Positions 43,985 to 56,900 of a stretch of DNA of 64,000 nucleotides are shown here, piece after piece; position 1 is the first letter of the stretch, and every line of letters begins with the position of its first letter. Made by a program: the position numbers and the translations under genes. A model generated the notes under the pieces. It was given only the letters and a program-made list of their open reading frames with translations, was not told the DNA's origin and ran no database searches. Source of the DNA: Euborellia annulipes (Eukaryota; Arthropoda; Insecta; Dermaptera; Anisolabididae); the NCBI GenBank assembly GCA_023213315.1, contig JAKCPI010016973.1, positions 1 to 64,000 of the forward strand. Direction: 5' to 3'.

Positions 43985-44114
43985 TAAGGTCTTTTTCGGC
44001 ATCTAAGGCCATTTAGACCCCATCCCTATTTATTTCAAATGAGTCAAATGTAGTCAAATCAAATGAAATAAATTTTTCTCGCTTGGGACGGGAAGCGAAC
44101 CCGGGACTCCGGTT
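43985..44114 (-). repeat. SINE-B, head-truncated
   Basis: Matches 1131-1255 closely (AAGGTCTTTTTCGGCATCTA, TTGGGACGGGAAGCGAACCC) but stops inside the tRNA head at GACTCCGG. Confidence 0.8.
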
Positions 44115-44224
44115 AATTTTAAGTTCAAAAGGAATTAAAAAACAAAAGAAAAAGTTAAAATAGCAAAATTCGTACTTTATATTAGAGAACACTGACATAT
44201 AAACAATTATTCTCTTATTTGAAG

Positions 44225-44450
44225 TTTTTTATAGCTGATTGTATAATTTGTAGGTAGAATTAGAAATCAAAGAGAGAATAGCTAAGCATAATTTTATTTA
44301 TTTCCCCTTACAGTTGACGTTTCGATTCTTAGTGCTCTGAAGATGGCCCTAAACAGGATCGAAACGTCAGCTCTGAGGGGAAATAAATGAAATTATGCTT
44401 AGCTACTCTCTCTTTGATTTTTAATTTTACCTACAAATTATTTACTTCTC
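44225..44450. repeat. Foldback with degenerate hammerhead-like core
   Basis: AGAATTAGAAATCAAAGAGA and AGCTAAGCATAATTTT on the left are inverted at 44385-44440. The centre has TTGACGTTTCGAT and CTGAAGATGG...CGAAACGTC-AGC. Stem I GCT/AGC is kept, stem II is poor. Confidence 0.7.
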
Positions 44451-44942
44451 AATTTTAAACTGAAGCCATTCCAAATTTACAATAAAATAAATACAATATC
44501 AGATTCAGCTAATAATTTTTTGCGTAAACCTCTTTATATATCTATTATATGTATGGGTAAACGCCACTTTGAGGAATAAAATTTGTTGGAAAGAAGAAGA
44601 TTCATTTCTAAATTATTTACATTTGTTACTAGCTGATAAATATTCTTATTTTATTATATATTTGTTTTTTTATTTTACTTTTGTTAACACCACACTTTCA
44701 AATCAAACTATATATATTATAAAAAAAAATTTACGTTTTAAAAACTATTTCTTTGATAAATTACCCATTCACATCCCTGTTTAACTTATAATAGTACTGT
44801 ACACAGTTGAGCAGTCTCTGTGGGCTGTTTTTTCATGAGAACTCTATTATTAAAAAATATAAATAATGAATAGATAATACAGCCACCGATTAAGATAAGA
44901 GAGAACATACAAATAAATAAATCTTGAAGCATGAAAAATATC

Positions 44943-47900
44943 TTATTGTAGCTGCATTGTGACCCAGACGATGGTGCGTGGATGGATTAGACCTCCGATC
45001 TCACAGTTGACGGTTCTTGTTTGACCATTAATTACAAATAGGGCCTCGTTGGCAGATGTGACCATGTAGTGTCCGAAAACACCTGAGGCCACAATTGGCC
45101 GATTTGGCGCATTCCATTCAGCTAGTGAAGGCTGCATTGCTTTGCCTACGCCTGTCATCATTTCTACTTTACCTGAAAAATATTTTAAAATTATACATAC
45201 AGATAATTACTCGAGACTAGCCATTTAATGCTTGTTGCTTCATGTATAGCTAATGATACGTTCAGGGCCGTAACTAGTGAATTGCGCCTGAGGCAGATAA
45301 TTGACCCCCTCCGGATATAATCAAAAAGTTTTTAATTAATAATACATGCAAAAATATATTATTTATACATATTAACAAACATATACATCAATAGAAATAT
45401 AAATTTTACATTAATAAATAGGAATTAGGCGATTTATTATTGAGGCTAAATTGACAATAATTTCTTCAAATTTAATTTACTCTAATGTCATTTCCAATGG
45501 ATATATATGTCTTGAAAAGGGGTGTTCGATTATGGAAAAAAATAATCGATTATCAATTATGAAAAATAATCGATTATTCCGACTAATCGATTATGCCAAA
45601 TAATCGATTATTCCGATTAATCGATTATTTTTTTATAATCGATTATTTTCCCATAATCGATTGAATCCATTTCATTCGACCTTTTTTTTAAAGTCAATTT
45701 CCAGCTTTTTTTATAGGGAAATAATCGGGTCTTTTTCATAATCGATTATAGGAAATAATCGATTAATCGATAATATTTTTTTAAATAATCGATTAATAAA
45801 AAAATCGATTAATCGATTATTTTGCACAGCCCTAGTCATAAAAATTTAGACAGTTTTAATGTCTTATACGTCATTTGCTCATTACATTTATAAATTTAAT
45901 TTATTTTAGAAAACTTTTTTGTGTTGGAAAGCGAACCTCTGATGTCTAGGATAAAAGGGGAGATCTCTACCTCTGTGCTACGACTATTTGAATTATATAC
46001 ATTTTTTTCTATTCCTTTAGCGCATATAAAATTGGGCATACTATATTTAATTTTAAATATTCAAATGCCAATTTTTTTTTTACCTGTGACCAGATTTAAA
46101 AATAAAATATCTTCTTTATCTGACGCACTGGCGTAGAGATCATAACCATGTGTTGTTTGAGATGGATAAAATGCGATGTCACTTATATTTAATGTGGTTT
46201 TCACATCAAAAAGGAATTTCAAGCCAGTTTCTAAAAAAATAAATAAAATAATTTAGTGTATATTTATTTAATTTTCAATTTAAATAAAATTTTTTTATTA
46301 ATTTACCTTGAATTTCCTGAACAACCAAAGTCACGCCAATTCGATCTCTATCAAGTGTGACAATTGTTCTTGAATTCGGTGATATATGAGGGCGTCCAAG
46401 AAGATCTGGTTTATGAGAGACGACGGTGTCTGTCAAATAATCTAAGATGAGCTGCCCGGAATCATGCCCGAGAGGATCTTCACATTCGGCAACCACGAAA
46501 CCGTCTAAATAAATACAATTAAATAAATATAAATTTTTGAAAAAATCCAAATTCAATTTTTGAAATCTCTCCTTTATGAAATTATTTAATTAACCTTTTC
46601 GTCATTTGATTTTTGAAATAGCCAAATAAAAAATAGATCAAAATTTTTATATTTAAAGTAGACTTACAAGTTAGTGTAAAATGTAAATTTGTCTTTTTAT
46701 CATTAGGTTCTTTAAGATGTATGATATTACTTTAAAAAAAAAATATAGAAGGAAATAATATAACAATAAACCCGAATGGAGTAAAACTTTTTTTTTTAAG
46801 AATGCTCACTTGGGATACTTTATTATTATCTGTAAAACATAACGAAGAACGATAAAAAAGAGATATTCTTTTTCTTTTCATATATCCCAATGTCCATGTT
46901 AGAAATAATAAATTTTTTATTTTATACAATAATAAATAGTAAGAAATATTTCATTTTATTTATATTTTACTTTCCCGCATTATTAAATATAGGCCTATAA
47001 TAATAATAATACGATCGTGAAAAATTTAATCCCTCTTTTTTTATATATTGATAAAAACAAAATTTATAAGAAAAGAGGAAAAATTTCCAGAATCGTATTA
47101 TATATATAAGAAATTAGTCCGGACCGAATTATTAGACTAACACAAATTATTCTGTTTTTCGGTTTAAGAAAATTCATATACCAGAGACGTCATTTCAACT
47201 TTTTTTTGAAGAGTGGGGGCAAATTTTTTTCTAACTTTACCGAAAACTTACAAATTTGCTTACAAATAGGTATCTCAAATTTGGCTAAAAGTTATTTAAT
47301 TAAATTAATTTTTTACAGTTTATATACCTGTAAAAAGGATCAGTCTTTGGGAGAGCAAATACCCCCCCCCCCCTCCCCCTCCAGAAAAGATGTCGCTTGA
47401 GATCAAAATTTTGAATTAAATTGAATTAAAAAAAAAAAAAAAATTATAATTTAAATTCTTATTTAAAGTCTTTTGATATTATCACATTCTGTATTATAGC
47501 TCTGAAGATGGCAACGAAACATCTCAACAAATGAATTAAATATATTAAATTTATTCATATTCTAATGATAAAAAATATTTTTTTTTTTATCGAAAATTTA
47601 ATTTAAACTAAAATTAACTTACAAAGAGCTGAGAATTGGAGATGATTAGGTATACAATTATATGAAGTTAAATCAATTGTGCGTACGTAACGCATATTAG
47701 CCAAATCGAGTTTATAAAGTCCACGCTGTCTGGTGTGTGTTACATAGCCATATTTAAACATATGGCTCATGTCCTGAAAGAATGAGAAAAAATTCTTTTT
47801 AAAATACTAAAAATTAAGTTTTTTATTTGAAAGCTAACCTGTTCATGTGGTAAGAAGAGACCTCGTACGAGATCGAATTGTCCATCGATCGGTTCTGGAT

Positions 47901-50900
47901 GGACGGTGTGATGTTTTCGTTTTTGTGCTGCATCTCTAATCACTTGGATTGTTTTTGTACCTTCATTTCTATCGCTACGCCAATTTAGCACCCAAACTTG
48001 ATCCAAATGTGAGACATAATGAAGCTCGACTGGATATTTGTCCGTAACAACGAGCTAAAAATATATCGAAATATTTTATTCTTATCTAACAGTTGAATAA
48101 TCCCATCATGCAGGGGTCGGCAACCTATTATAAGTAGTGAGCCATTTTTCCTTAAATAATTTTAAAAAATCTTACCATGAGCATTTATAAACATATTTTT
48201 ACTAAATAAAATCATACTATAATAGCGCTAGCGGCTTACTTCCTGTCCCTGTGTGCACAGTGTGATACATGTATATTCCTGTCGGGGCGCTGATTGGCCA
48301 GAAAAAAAGGAAGTGGAGTTAGAGAGGGAAATTCAAAACTAATTCAGAGAGGGAAATTTAAAACCTTAAAACTTTGCAATTGATAGCCGAAGGCGAGCAA
48401 GGGGGTCCAGGGGGCGTATCTCCCTGGCAAGCGGTAAAGTCCGCCTTCAACGGGCTTTACCTCTTGTTCAGGTCTATTCTCTAAAAACAGACGTTAAAAT
48501 TTAAAATAAACAAGTAGGTGTTAAAAAGTAATGTAAAAACAATCTGCGTTAAAAAAATGCTATTCAAAATCACTTTAACACTTTCATGGGCGGGCCGACA
48601 TCTTGTTGGGGGGGCCACCCCTTGGGGGGGGGGGGGGGGGGTTGTAATTAAAAAAATATATATTTTTTATTTTTTTTTAATAAAAAAAAAATAATGGGGG
48701 GGGGGGGGAAAAAAAAAAAAATTTTTTTTATTTTTAACTTTTAGACAGCGGGGGGTCTTGGATTATTGCAATTTAGAGCTCGGTGAATGTGTTAGCTCAC
48801 AGATCCTTAATATATTTAAAAAAAATAAAAAAATTGTATCAATATACCTGCCATCTTTAAAACACCTCAACAAATCTATTTATATTATAAAGGCTGATAA
48901 TGTAAATAAAACATTCCGAAATGTTCAGAAAAAATAATTTTTAAAACCAATAAACACACAAACAGGACGTGGGGGATTTTATCTAACCTTGCCATAAAAT
49001 CTAAAAAGATAAGAATGCCGATGTTTTTCCAAGATTTTTAATCTTCAAACGAGATTTATGTGAATTAAAATTCTACTTGATATAACAAAAATAAAGAAAA
49101 TAGGTTAGTTACCTTTTACACATATCCAAGAGCTATTTTATCTGAGATGCATTATATAAATAATAAAAAAAAATTTACTTACATCAACAACCACCATTTG
49201 CATTTTGCTGATAACAAGAACGCGGTCTTTGCGTGGCTGGGCGACATATACATATAAATTGGCGACATTGATCGCTTCACCCCAACTGCAATTGACACCT
49301 TTATCGCCACAGACATATTCCTACGGAAATACATGATTCAACAGTATTATACTAAACATGTAATATTGTTGTTGTTGTTGTAAAAGGCGTCAAACCTGCG
49401 TGCCGGGAATGATATCAGTACCCTGAATTTGATGATAAAGGCGACAAGCGGTTGGTTCGTAGACTGAAACGCCCCAATCATGAAAGGCAAAAAATCGCCT
49501 TTCCTCATTTGGAGCAGCTATAAAAAACAATCTCGTATAAAAAAACAATTTGAATTTAAAACAAAAATAGATAACAAAATCGTTTATTATGTATTTGCTC
49601 TTTAGAGGAATTCAGTGTTATTTATTAATAAGTGGAAATAAATATTTGAGAGATGTTGATTTGAGGACTTAAATAAAAAAAAAATTTGATTAATATAGTC
49701 TGGGTGGAGTTTTTAAAAATTTTATTTAAAAAAAAAAAAAAGTTATCTGAGGGTATCAAGCAAGGGCCTCTTATTGCAAAAAGAAAAAAGTTCATTATTT
49801 ATTCGGCAAATATCAAAATTATGGCTGTGCAAATTAATCGATTATTCGCCAATTATTTTCTTAAAAAATAATCGATTATTTAATCAAAAATAATAGATTA
49901 ATCGATTATTTGCCTATTATTTTCTTAAAAAATAATCGATTTAATTTAAACAAAAATAATCGATTATTCACCAATTATTTTCTTAAAAAATAATGATTAT
50001 TTTTTCACAATCGATTATTGGGTAAATAATCGATTATTTTTCATTGGATGAAACTCGTATACTAAAAAAATAAAAAGTGAAGATCCATCAAAATCTCGAT
50101 ATCGAATTTTTGACATAATCGAATACTTTCTATATATTTCATATATAGGGTAAGAGAAAGTAAAAAAGGTCAAATGATTTTCGCGAGAGGGAAAAATGGA
50201 AAATGTATAATCGATTATCTTTTTCCATAATCGAACACCCCTAAAAAAATATCGTCTGTCTGGATCCAATAATCGATTAATCGGAATAATCGATTATTTT
50301 TCATAATCGAATATCGATTATTTTTTCCATAATCGATATTCGATTATTTTTTTCCATAATCGATAATCGATAATTTTTTTCCATAATCGAACACCCCTAA
50401 TCAGAATCTAACAATCATTTAATGAAAAAGCTTATGAATTTTACCCTACAAAATAGACTTGCTCATTATCAGCCTTAGCGAGTTTTTGCCTAACGACAAG
50501 GCGTCTTTTGTTTAGTGGCGCCGCTCAATGGTGTGTCAATAATGCAAACTTTATTAAGAGAATTTTTAATTGAATCGTTTATTTCAGAAAGCACCTAAGG
50601 GACAAAATTTCAAAAAATGTGTTTTTGGTGCTAATGTACAATTTAAAGGTAAATACATCTTTTAGTGCCGAAATAACCAATGTTCCTCATCAGCAATGCT
50701 TTTGGCAGCCTTGAAAATAATCCGTTTATTTCAGAAAGAACCTAAGCGCCGTCGCTTAGGTTCTTTCTGCGGTAAATTTCACTCATGCCCTGTAGACATC
50801 ACGTGTTTTGTGACTCGCAGCCGTCGCTTAGGTTCTTTCTGCAGTAAATTTCACTCGTGCCCTGTAGACATCACGTGTTTTATGACTCGCTGGTTTGATT

Positions 50901-53900
50901 CAAAGGTTACCTAACACTGAGTAGTTAGTTTTCGTGAGTTTTCGATGAAAATTAGGTGTTATTTTGTTGTTTATTATTGCATTATATAGTTCTTAAGCCA
51001 TGTCGGATAGTTCAGATGATGAACCTATTCCCAAGCGTAGGCGTGGTGTTGTGCACGAAGAAAAATACAAACGGAACATTATTCGGAATGCTAGGCTCAA
51101 AGGACTGCAGTACGTCTCTGTATATACGCTGTTGTATATAGACATACTGTAGCGTGTAGTCTACTTGTATTTTTCGATTTAGGCATAGTAAAAACACTCT
51201 TTTTTATACTTAAGTGTGTCTATTACTTACCTTTGATACCAAAACAGGTAAAAATTAATGGTTTGACTTAATTTCAATAATAATTTTTAAAAAATCACTC
51301 GTTTATTTCAGAAACCACCTAAGTGCAATTTTTTCAAAAATTAATTACTCAAAAACTTAAAGGAAAAAAATAATTTTTTAAATAGATTATCCCAATAGCA
51401 TGTTTTTGATTTGGTAAAAAAATATTTGAAATAGACTAGACCTATACTTAAGCTGCAAAACAGTTTTTTTTAGTTTTCCGAAAGTTGAAAAAAACACACT
51501 TAGGTGGTTTCTGAAATAAACGATTCAATTATAGACCACATTTTTGTATTAAATATATTTTTTTTTTTTTAAATAAATATTTAATACAAAAATGGGTATA
51601 GATTCTATTAATTAATACCTGGAGATGTCTCTTCCTGGACCACTAGCGAAGAAATATCCCTTGTCATGCCTCCAATGTTGGTCGCCTGGCACATATATGC
51701 GCCTGTATCCGCGTATGCGATTGATCTCACTTGTAGTTCTGTTCCATTACCAACAATATCGTATTTATTTCCGAGGTCTAGACGTAAAGGCTCGTCATTT
51801 TTCAGCCATTCTACCTGTAATTATTTTATCGTTAGATTCTAATAATTTTTATACTAATAAAATAAATACGGTGCCTTTGGGAATGGTTCTCCAGTTACGT
51901 GACAAAACATAGAAGCTTCTTCACTTGGTTTTCTTGATTGAATTTTTGGAGTTACTTTAACCTCAGGGATTGCTGAAAAATAATATCATATTATTAATAT
52001 TTTTGAAAGCAATGCTGGAAAAAAATAATTTTTAGATGGAGTTTTTTTTTTTTGAATGAAAGAAATTATTTTATTAGAAATAGACTAATACTTTTTTACG
52101 AATAATTAAAAAATTATGAAAATTTTTTTTTATCAAGAAAAATAACATTTCTATTAAGAAATTTAAAATTTTTCTTTGTCTTTATTTTTTTAAATTTAAT
52201 TTATTATTATTAAAAAGGATATGAAATTTTTTTATGAGAAGTAGGGCTTCACTTCATACCTAAAATATTTTCAGTAAAATTTTCAAATTTTTTTAAACAA
52301 CAATAAATTAACCCCTCAGTTTTTTTTTTTTTTTTTTTTTTTAAAAAAAACCTCCTTCCCCTCCCCCCCCCCCCTCCCCCCCACCTTTTCCCTTCCATAT
52401 TTAATTAATAAGGCGGGGGGGCCCCTGCAGTTGTGAACATTTATTTTAAGAGTCCTGTTAAAGGGAATTGCCAATAATAATTTTTTTAATTGAATTGAAA
52501 TTTATTATAATTATTATTTTTTTTAATTATTTATTTTGGCCCATAGCTTTAAAAGCAATTCGGCTCCAAAACAAGATATATATTTCTGACAATATTTAAG
52601 GGTCACTTTTTATTTTATTACCCTTTAATACTCACTTAATAATCTTAATTTTCATATAGGCCCTATTTTTAAAATAATTAGTAGGCAAAATTCGCATTTT
52701 AATTTTACTCTTTAATTATAAAACGCACTCTAATTTTAAAAGGTGCTTATTATGGCTAAAAAATACTGTAATTTCGAAAACGCCTGGTTTTAATGCACAT
52801 AATTTATGTTTGGTAAAGCAAAATTATTTTCTTTAGCTTTCTACAAAGTTTCTCAAATAGAAAATAGCATTAATAATAATAAAAAACTTACTATAAACTG
52901 TGAGTACATGCGTTTGTACTACATCTTTATTGCGTTGTGCATGGCAAGTATAATTTCCTGCATGAATTAACTGAATTCTTGTTAGATAAAGAGATCCATC
53001 GGTGAATACTCGGACTTCATCTTCTCCTAAAAGAGCGAGATCGGCTTCATTACGTCTCCAGACAATCGGGGGAGGTGGAGTTCCCATCACATCGCATTTG
53101 ATTTCTACATTGTCTCCCACACGTGCTTGAAGTCGATTCACTTCCAAAGCTTTATCCAAAGACACCACAGAAACACCTAAAAATAAAAAAAAAAAAATTA
53201 AAAAATTGTTATTTTTTAACATCCTCAGATCTTCAATTCTATAAAAATTATTATATTAATTTTTTCTTTTTTTTATAATTGTTTTAAGGGCTTTTTCGGC
53301 ATCTAGGGCTTTCTCCTTGATTGGTAGTCAATTCAATTGAAATAAGCTCTCTTGGGACGGGACCCAGATTATATTACTTTATTTGGGGAGAAAGAAAAAC
53401 TAGTCGAGAGGTTAATTATGAGTTAAGGGCATCTCAGGTTCAAATCCACTTCATGGTAAAAAAATTTTTTAGTAATGCCCTCTACTGGGAGAGAAAACGG
53501 GATCCCATTCCTCTAAAATTCCTAGAGAATAGAAGAATTTCGATGGCTGAGTGGCAATTATTAGGATCAGGAAGATATATGGCAGCCAGCAAGTGATAAA
53601 CAAAACTATTTGATTATCGTCAACGAACGTTGACTAGAGAACCAGTTTCTGACTTAAATGACTGAAAAAAGAGAATATAACTTCACTACAGACCTTTCAG
53701 CACTCACAGAATGTCAATGACTTAAGTAATATTATTTAGTAAGGTGAGGTTTCACTAAGTTATAAATGAAAGAAATATTTGAATTTATAACTTGATGTAT
53801 TTCGGGCTCTTAACCCATCTTTAGGAGTAGTACATGTGACTGAGTGAATAAAAGAGAAGAGATGCTACCAGTCAGTTTTAGATAAGAGTGGTGGGAGGGG

Positions 53901-56900
53901 TTGGGATAGTTTGTGAATGTTTGCTTGAGACTAGGATTGGCAATGGAGGGGTTGCTTCTTCTAGGAAGAACTTTAATTTGCGGGTTCAACTGTCTTTGCC
54001 TGGTATTAAGTATATTTTTACTCCCAGTATCAGCCCCCATAGGAGATGCACGCTTTCAATATTCTCTTTCGCTTGCATTCAATTCATTCCTGTTGCCTAA
54101 CTTCCAGGCGTTCCCATAGATTGGCATCAAGAATTGAAATCAAAGAAAAATTAACATTCAATAGAACTTTAATAAACGGATCTTGAATATAAAATGGATT
54201 CCAAAAGTACTTGAAATTTTCAGTATTGTAGATGCTGGAGAAAAAAAGTAATTTTTCAAATACTCAATAGTAGTCTATTAAATTAAATTAAAAATTTTTA
54301 TTTTCTAATCAAGGCCTACTTAAAAAAAAAAAAAAAAAAAACTGAAATTTCCAATTCCGTCTTCTCAAGTTGTTAGTATTATAGTTGTGGTTGTTGAGTT
54401 GTTTCAAGGTAGGGTTGCAAAAGCAGAGGCTGGCAGCCAAATTTTTTTCTTTAAATATTTTATTGGGCTTACGTTTCCGTCTCGACAATCTTTAAGGGCC
54501 CAATAAGTTGAATTGAAAAATCTCTCAATCGAAGAGTATCAGTAAATATAGCTGCCTTATGCAAATTATATTTATTTCCTTGACACTTATTAGGCCCTAA
54601 AGATTGCCTCTATCGAGACCGAAACGTCGGCCCGATAAAATATTTAAACTGCCATTCGCTGCTCCTGCAATCCTTGCTTGATATTTTCAATTTCAAATTT
54701 AAGAGTCCTAAAGAACTTGAATATTCAATAATAGGCTAGTCATTACTTTTTTTGAAAAACTTTTTGTACTGTTTTTATTTTAATATTTTTAAGAAAATAT
54801 CGTGGTTATTTAAGCGCGTTCTGAGTGGTTGGCTGACATTCATTCCTTTTATTCTTTTATATAGAATCATACTAATCTCATTAAATAAAATTACGTAAAC
54901 TTGACATTTCTTGACCTCTCATAATTTTAACCGAAACATACCAGTATATCAATAACTTTTTCCCAATTTTATTATTAAGCCTGTTCTTTTTAAATATTGA
55001 ATTTCATTGTTAAAACGTATACATACAAAAGACGATCCGAATGGCTTAAGTCCAACAGCAGAAATAAAATAAACAAAAATTTTTTTTATCATTCTCAATT
55101 TTCTTTTTATTTATTTTACTTTTCGTTGAAAAATTTTAAATAAAAATGCAAATTCAATTAAAGTGTCTTTTAAAGGAAACCGATTAAATATATTAATGGG
55201 GACATGTAAAATTTGCCGGAAGGCGTCTCGTCTGATTTATAACCCGGAGGTATATGAAGCGAGTGGCTCGATGAATTTCAGAAACTCATTTACTTGTGCC
55301 ATCTCTCATCGATACCAAACGATTCTCTCAAATATATATTGAAATAACTTGCTATTCAAATCAGAAATAGAAAAAACAAATTTTTTTCACCTTCAATTTC
55401 ACAAATCAATTTCATTATTATTATTAATTAAGATAATTACAATTCAGCCATATTCTTTTAGTTCCCCAACCAGTTGATTTTTCCTCATTTTTTTTAATTA
55501 CCAGCTTTATTCATCTCTAATAATTTACTTTCGTAACGCGTTAAAGATGAAATATAACTTTATAAGGTAATTATTCTAAAGTATTATGAGTGTTTGAGAG
55601 TGTAGTTAATAATATTCTAATGTAATGGTTTAATAATAGTAAAAATTAATAAATCTATAAGAAAATTATTTCTTGCATGTAATTGCACATTTGAATATCA
55701 AAATCATAATATAATATTAGTTATGTTTCTATTTTTACTTTCTCTTATCTATATATATGTAGAAGAAAAAGTATTGTAGATATGTCAAAAATTAAATGTC
55801 GATACTTTGATGGAAATATATGTTTTGAGGTCCCCTGAGTCCAAAAAAGTGAATGCCACAAAATAGTCTGTGATCAAAATTAAGGTGCGCGTCTCGGGGT
55901 GCTAATTTTGGGAGATTCCAGCGGCCACAATTTTGAAGCTATCGACCTCAAATTTTTTTTAAATTAAAGCTATTTAAAATATCTACAACTTATAGAAGCC
56001 CTTTTTTTTGATTTTTGAAAAAATAAAATTTTTTTTTTAGATTAATCGCATTAAATAAAGGATATTTTTAAAAAATTCGCTCTATATCTTGTAGATAATT
56101 AAATTAGTAATCATTGTATTGAAAAATAATTAATTTTTTACCCTTAATTAATTAGCTGTAATCTTTCAAATGAAATGGAATAAATCCCTTGTATCCCTAT
56201 GGGAAAAACTAACGCCATCTCTTACCGCCTAGAGTAACTCGGTACTGAATCTTGTTCTAACGGCTTTTCGAGACGCGCACCTTAAGTATAATGGAAATGA
56301 GCTATGAAGCTGAAGTTTTATATTTAAGTTAGACGGGGTGTGCCCTCAAGCGTAAAGATAAGCTTTTAAACAAAATCGACCAAAAAGTACTAGTTCTATA
56401 CTAATGTATTTTTTCAGTTTATTCCTATTTACTCGAAATTCGCTTTAACGATTTTTATTAAAATTCAAAAATTAATTCTTTTTTAGATGCTCTTTAAAAT
56501 CTATATTCTCATTTTACCCTGAAAATTGTTTGAAGCACACTTTACTCTTGTACTTAATAAGAAAAATAGGACATGGTAACAAAATATAAATCAGTGGTTT
56601 CCAAACTTTGTTATAGCGCCTCCCTTAAAAATATTCAATCGTATGACTCACACAAATTTTACTTTCTCTTACCTATGTATATATGTAATATATATATAGA
56701 GAGAAAGTATTGGTTCATGTCAAAAATTCGATGTCGAGATTTTGATGGATATACACGTTTTGAGGTCCCCTGAATCTAAAAAAGTGGTTTTTGCGACATG
56801 GTCTGTCTGTGTGTGTGTCTGTGTGTGTGTCTGTGTGTGTGTGTGTGTTCAATTTTAAGCATGAAGGAATTGAGCTAGGAGGTTGAAATTTTATATTTAA

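Noticed and set aside
51625..51912. Plus-strand 95-codon frame across FSTL Ig exons
   Set aside because: Antisense to conserved Ig coding sequence with consistent exon phases.
53321..53596. Plus-strand 91-codon frame
   Set aside because: Covers a SINE-B relative and a tRNA-like B box; no protein motif.
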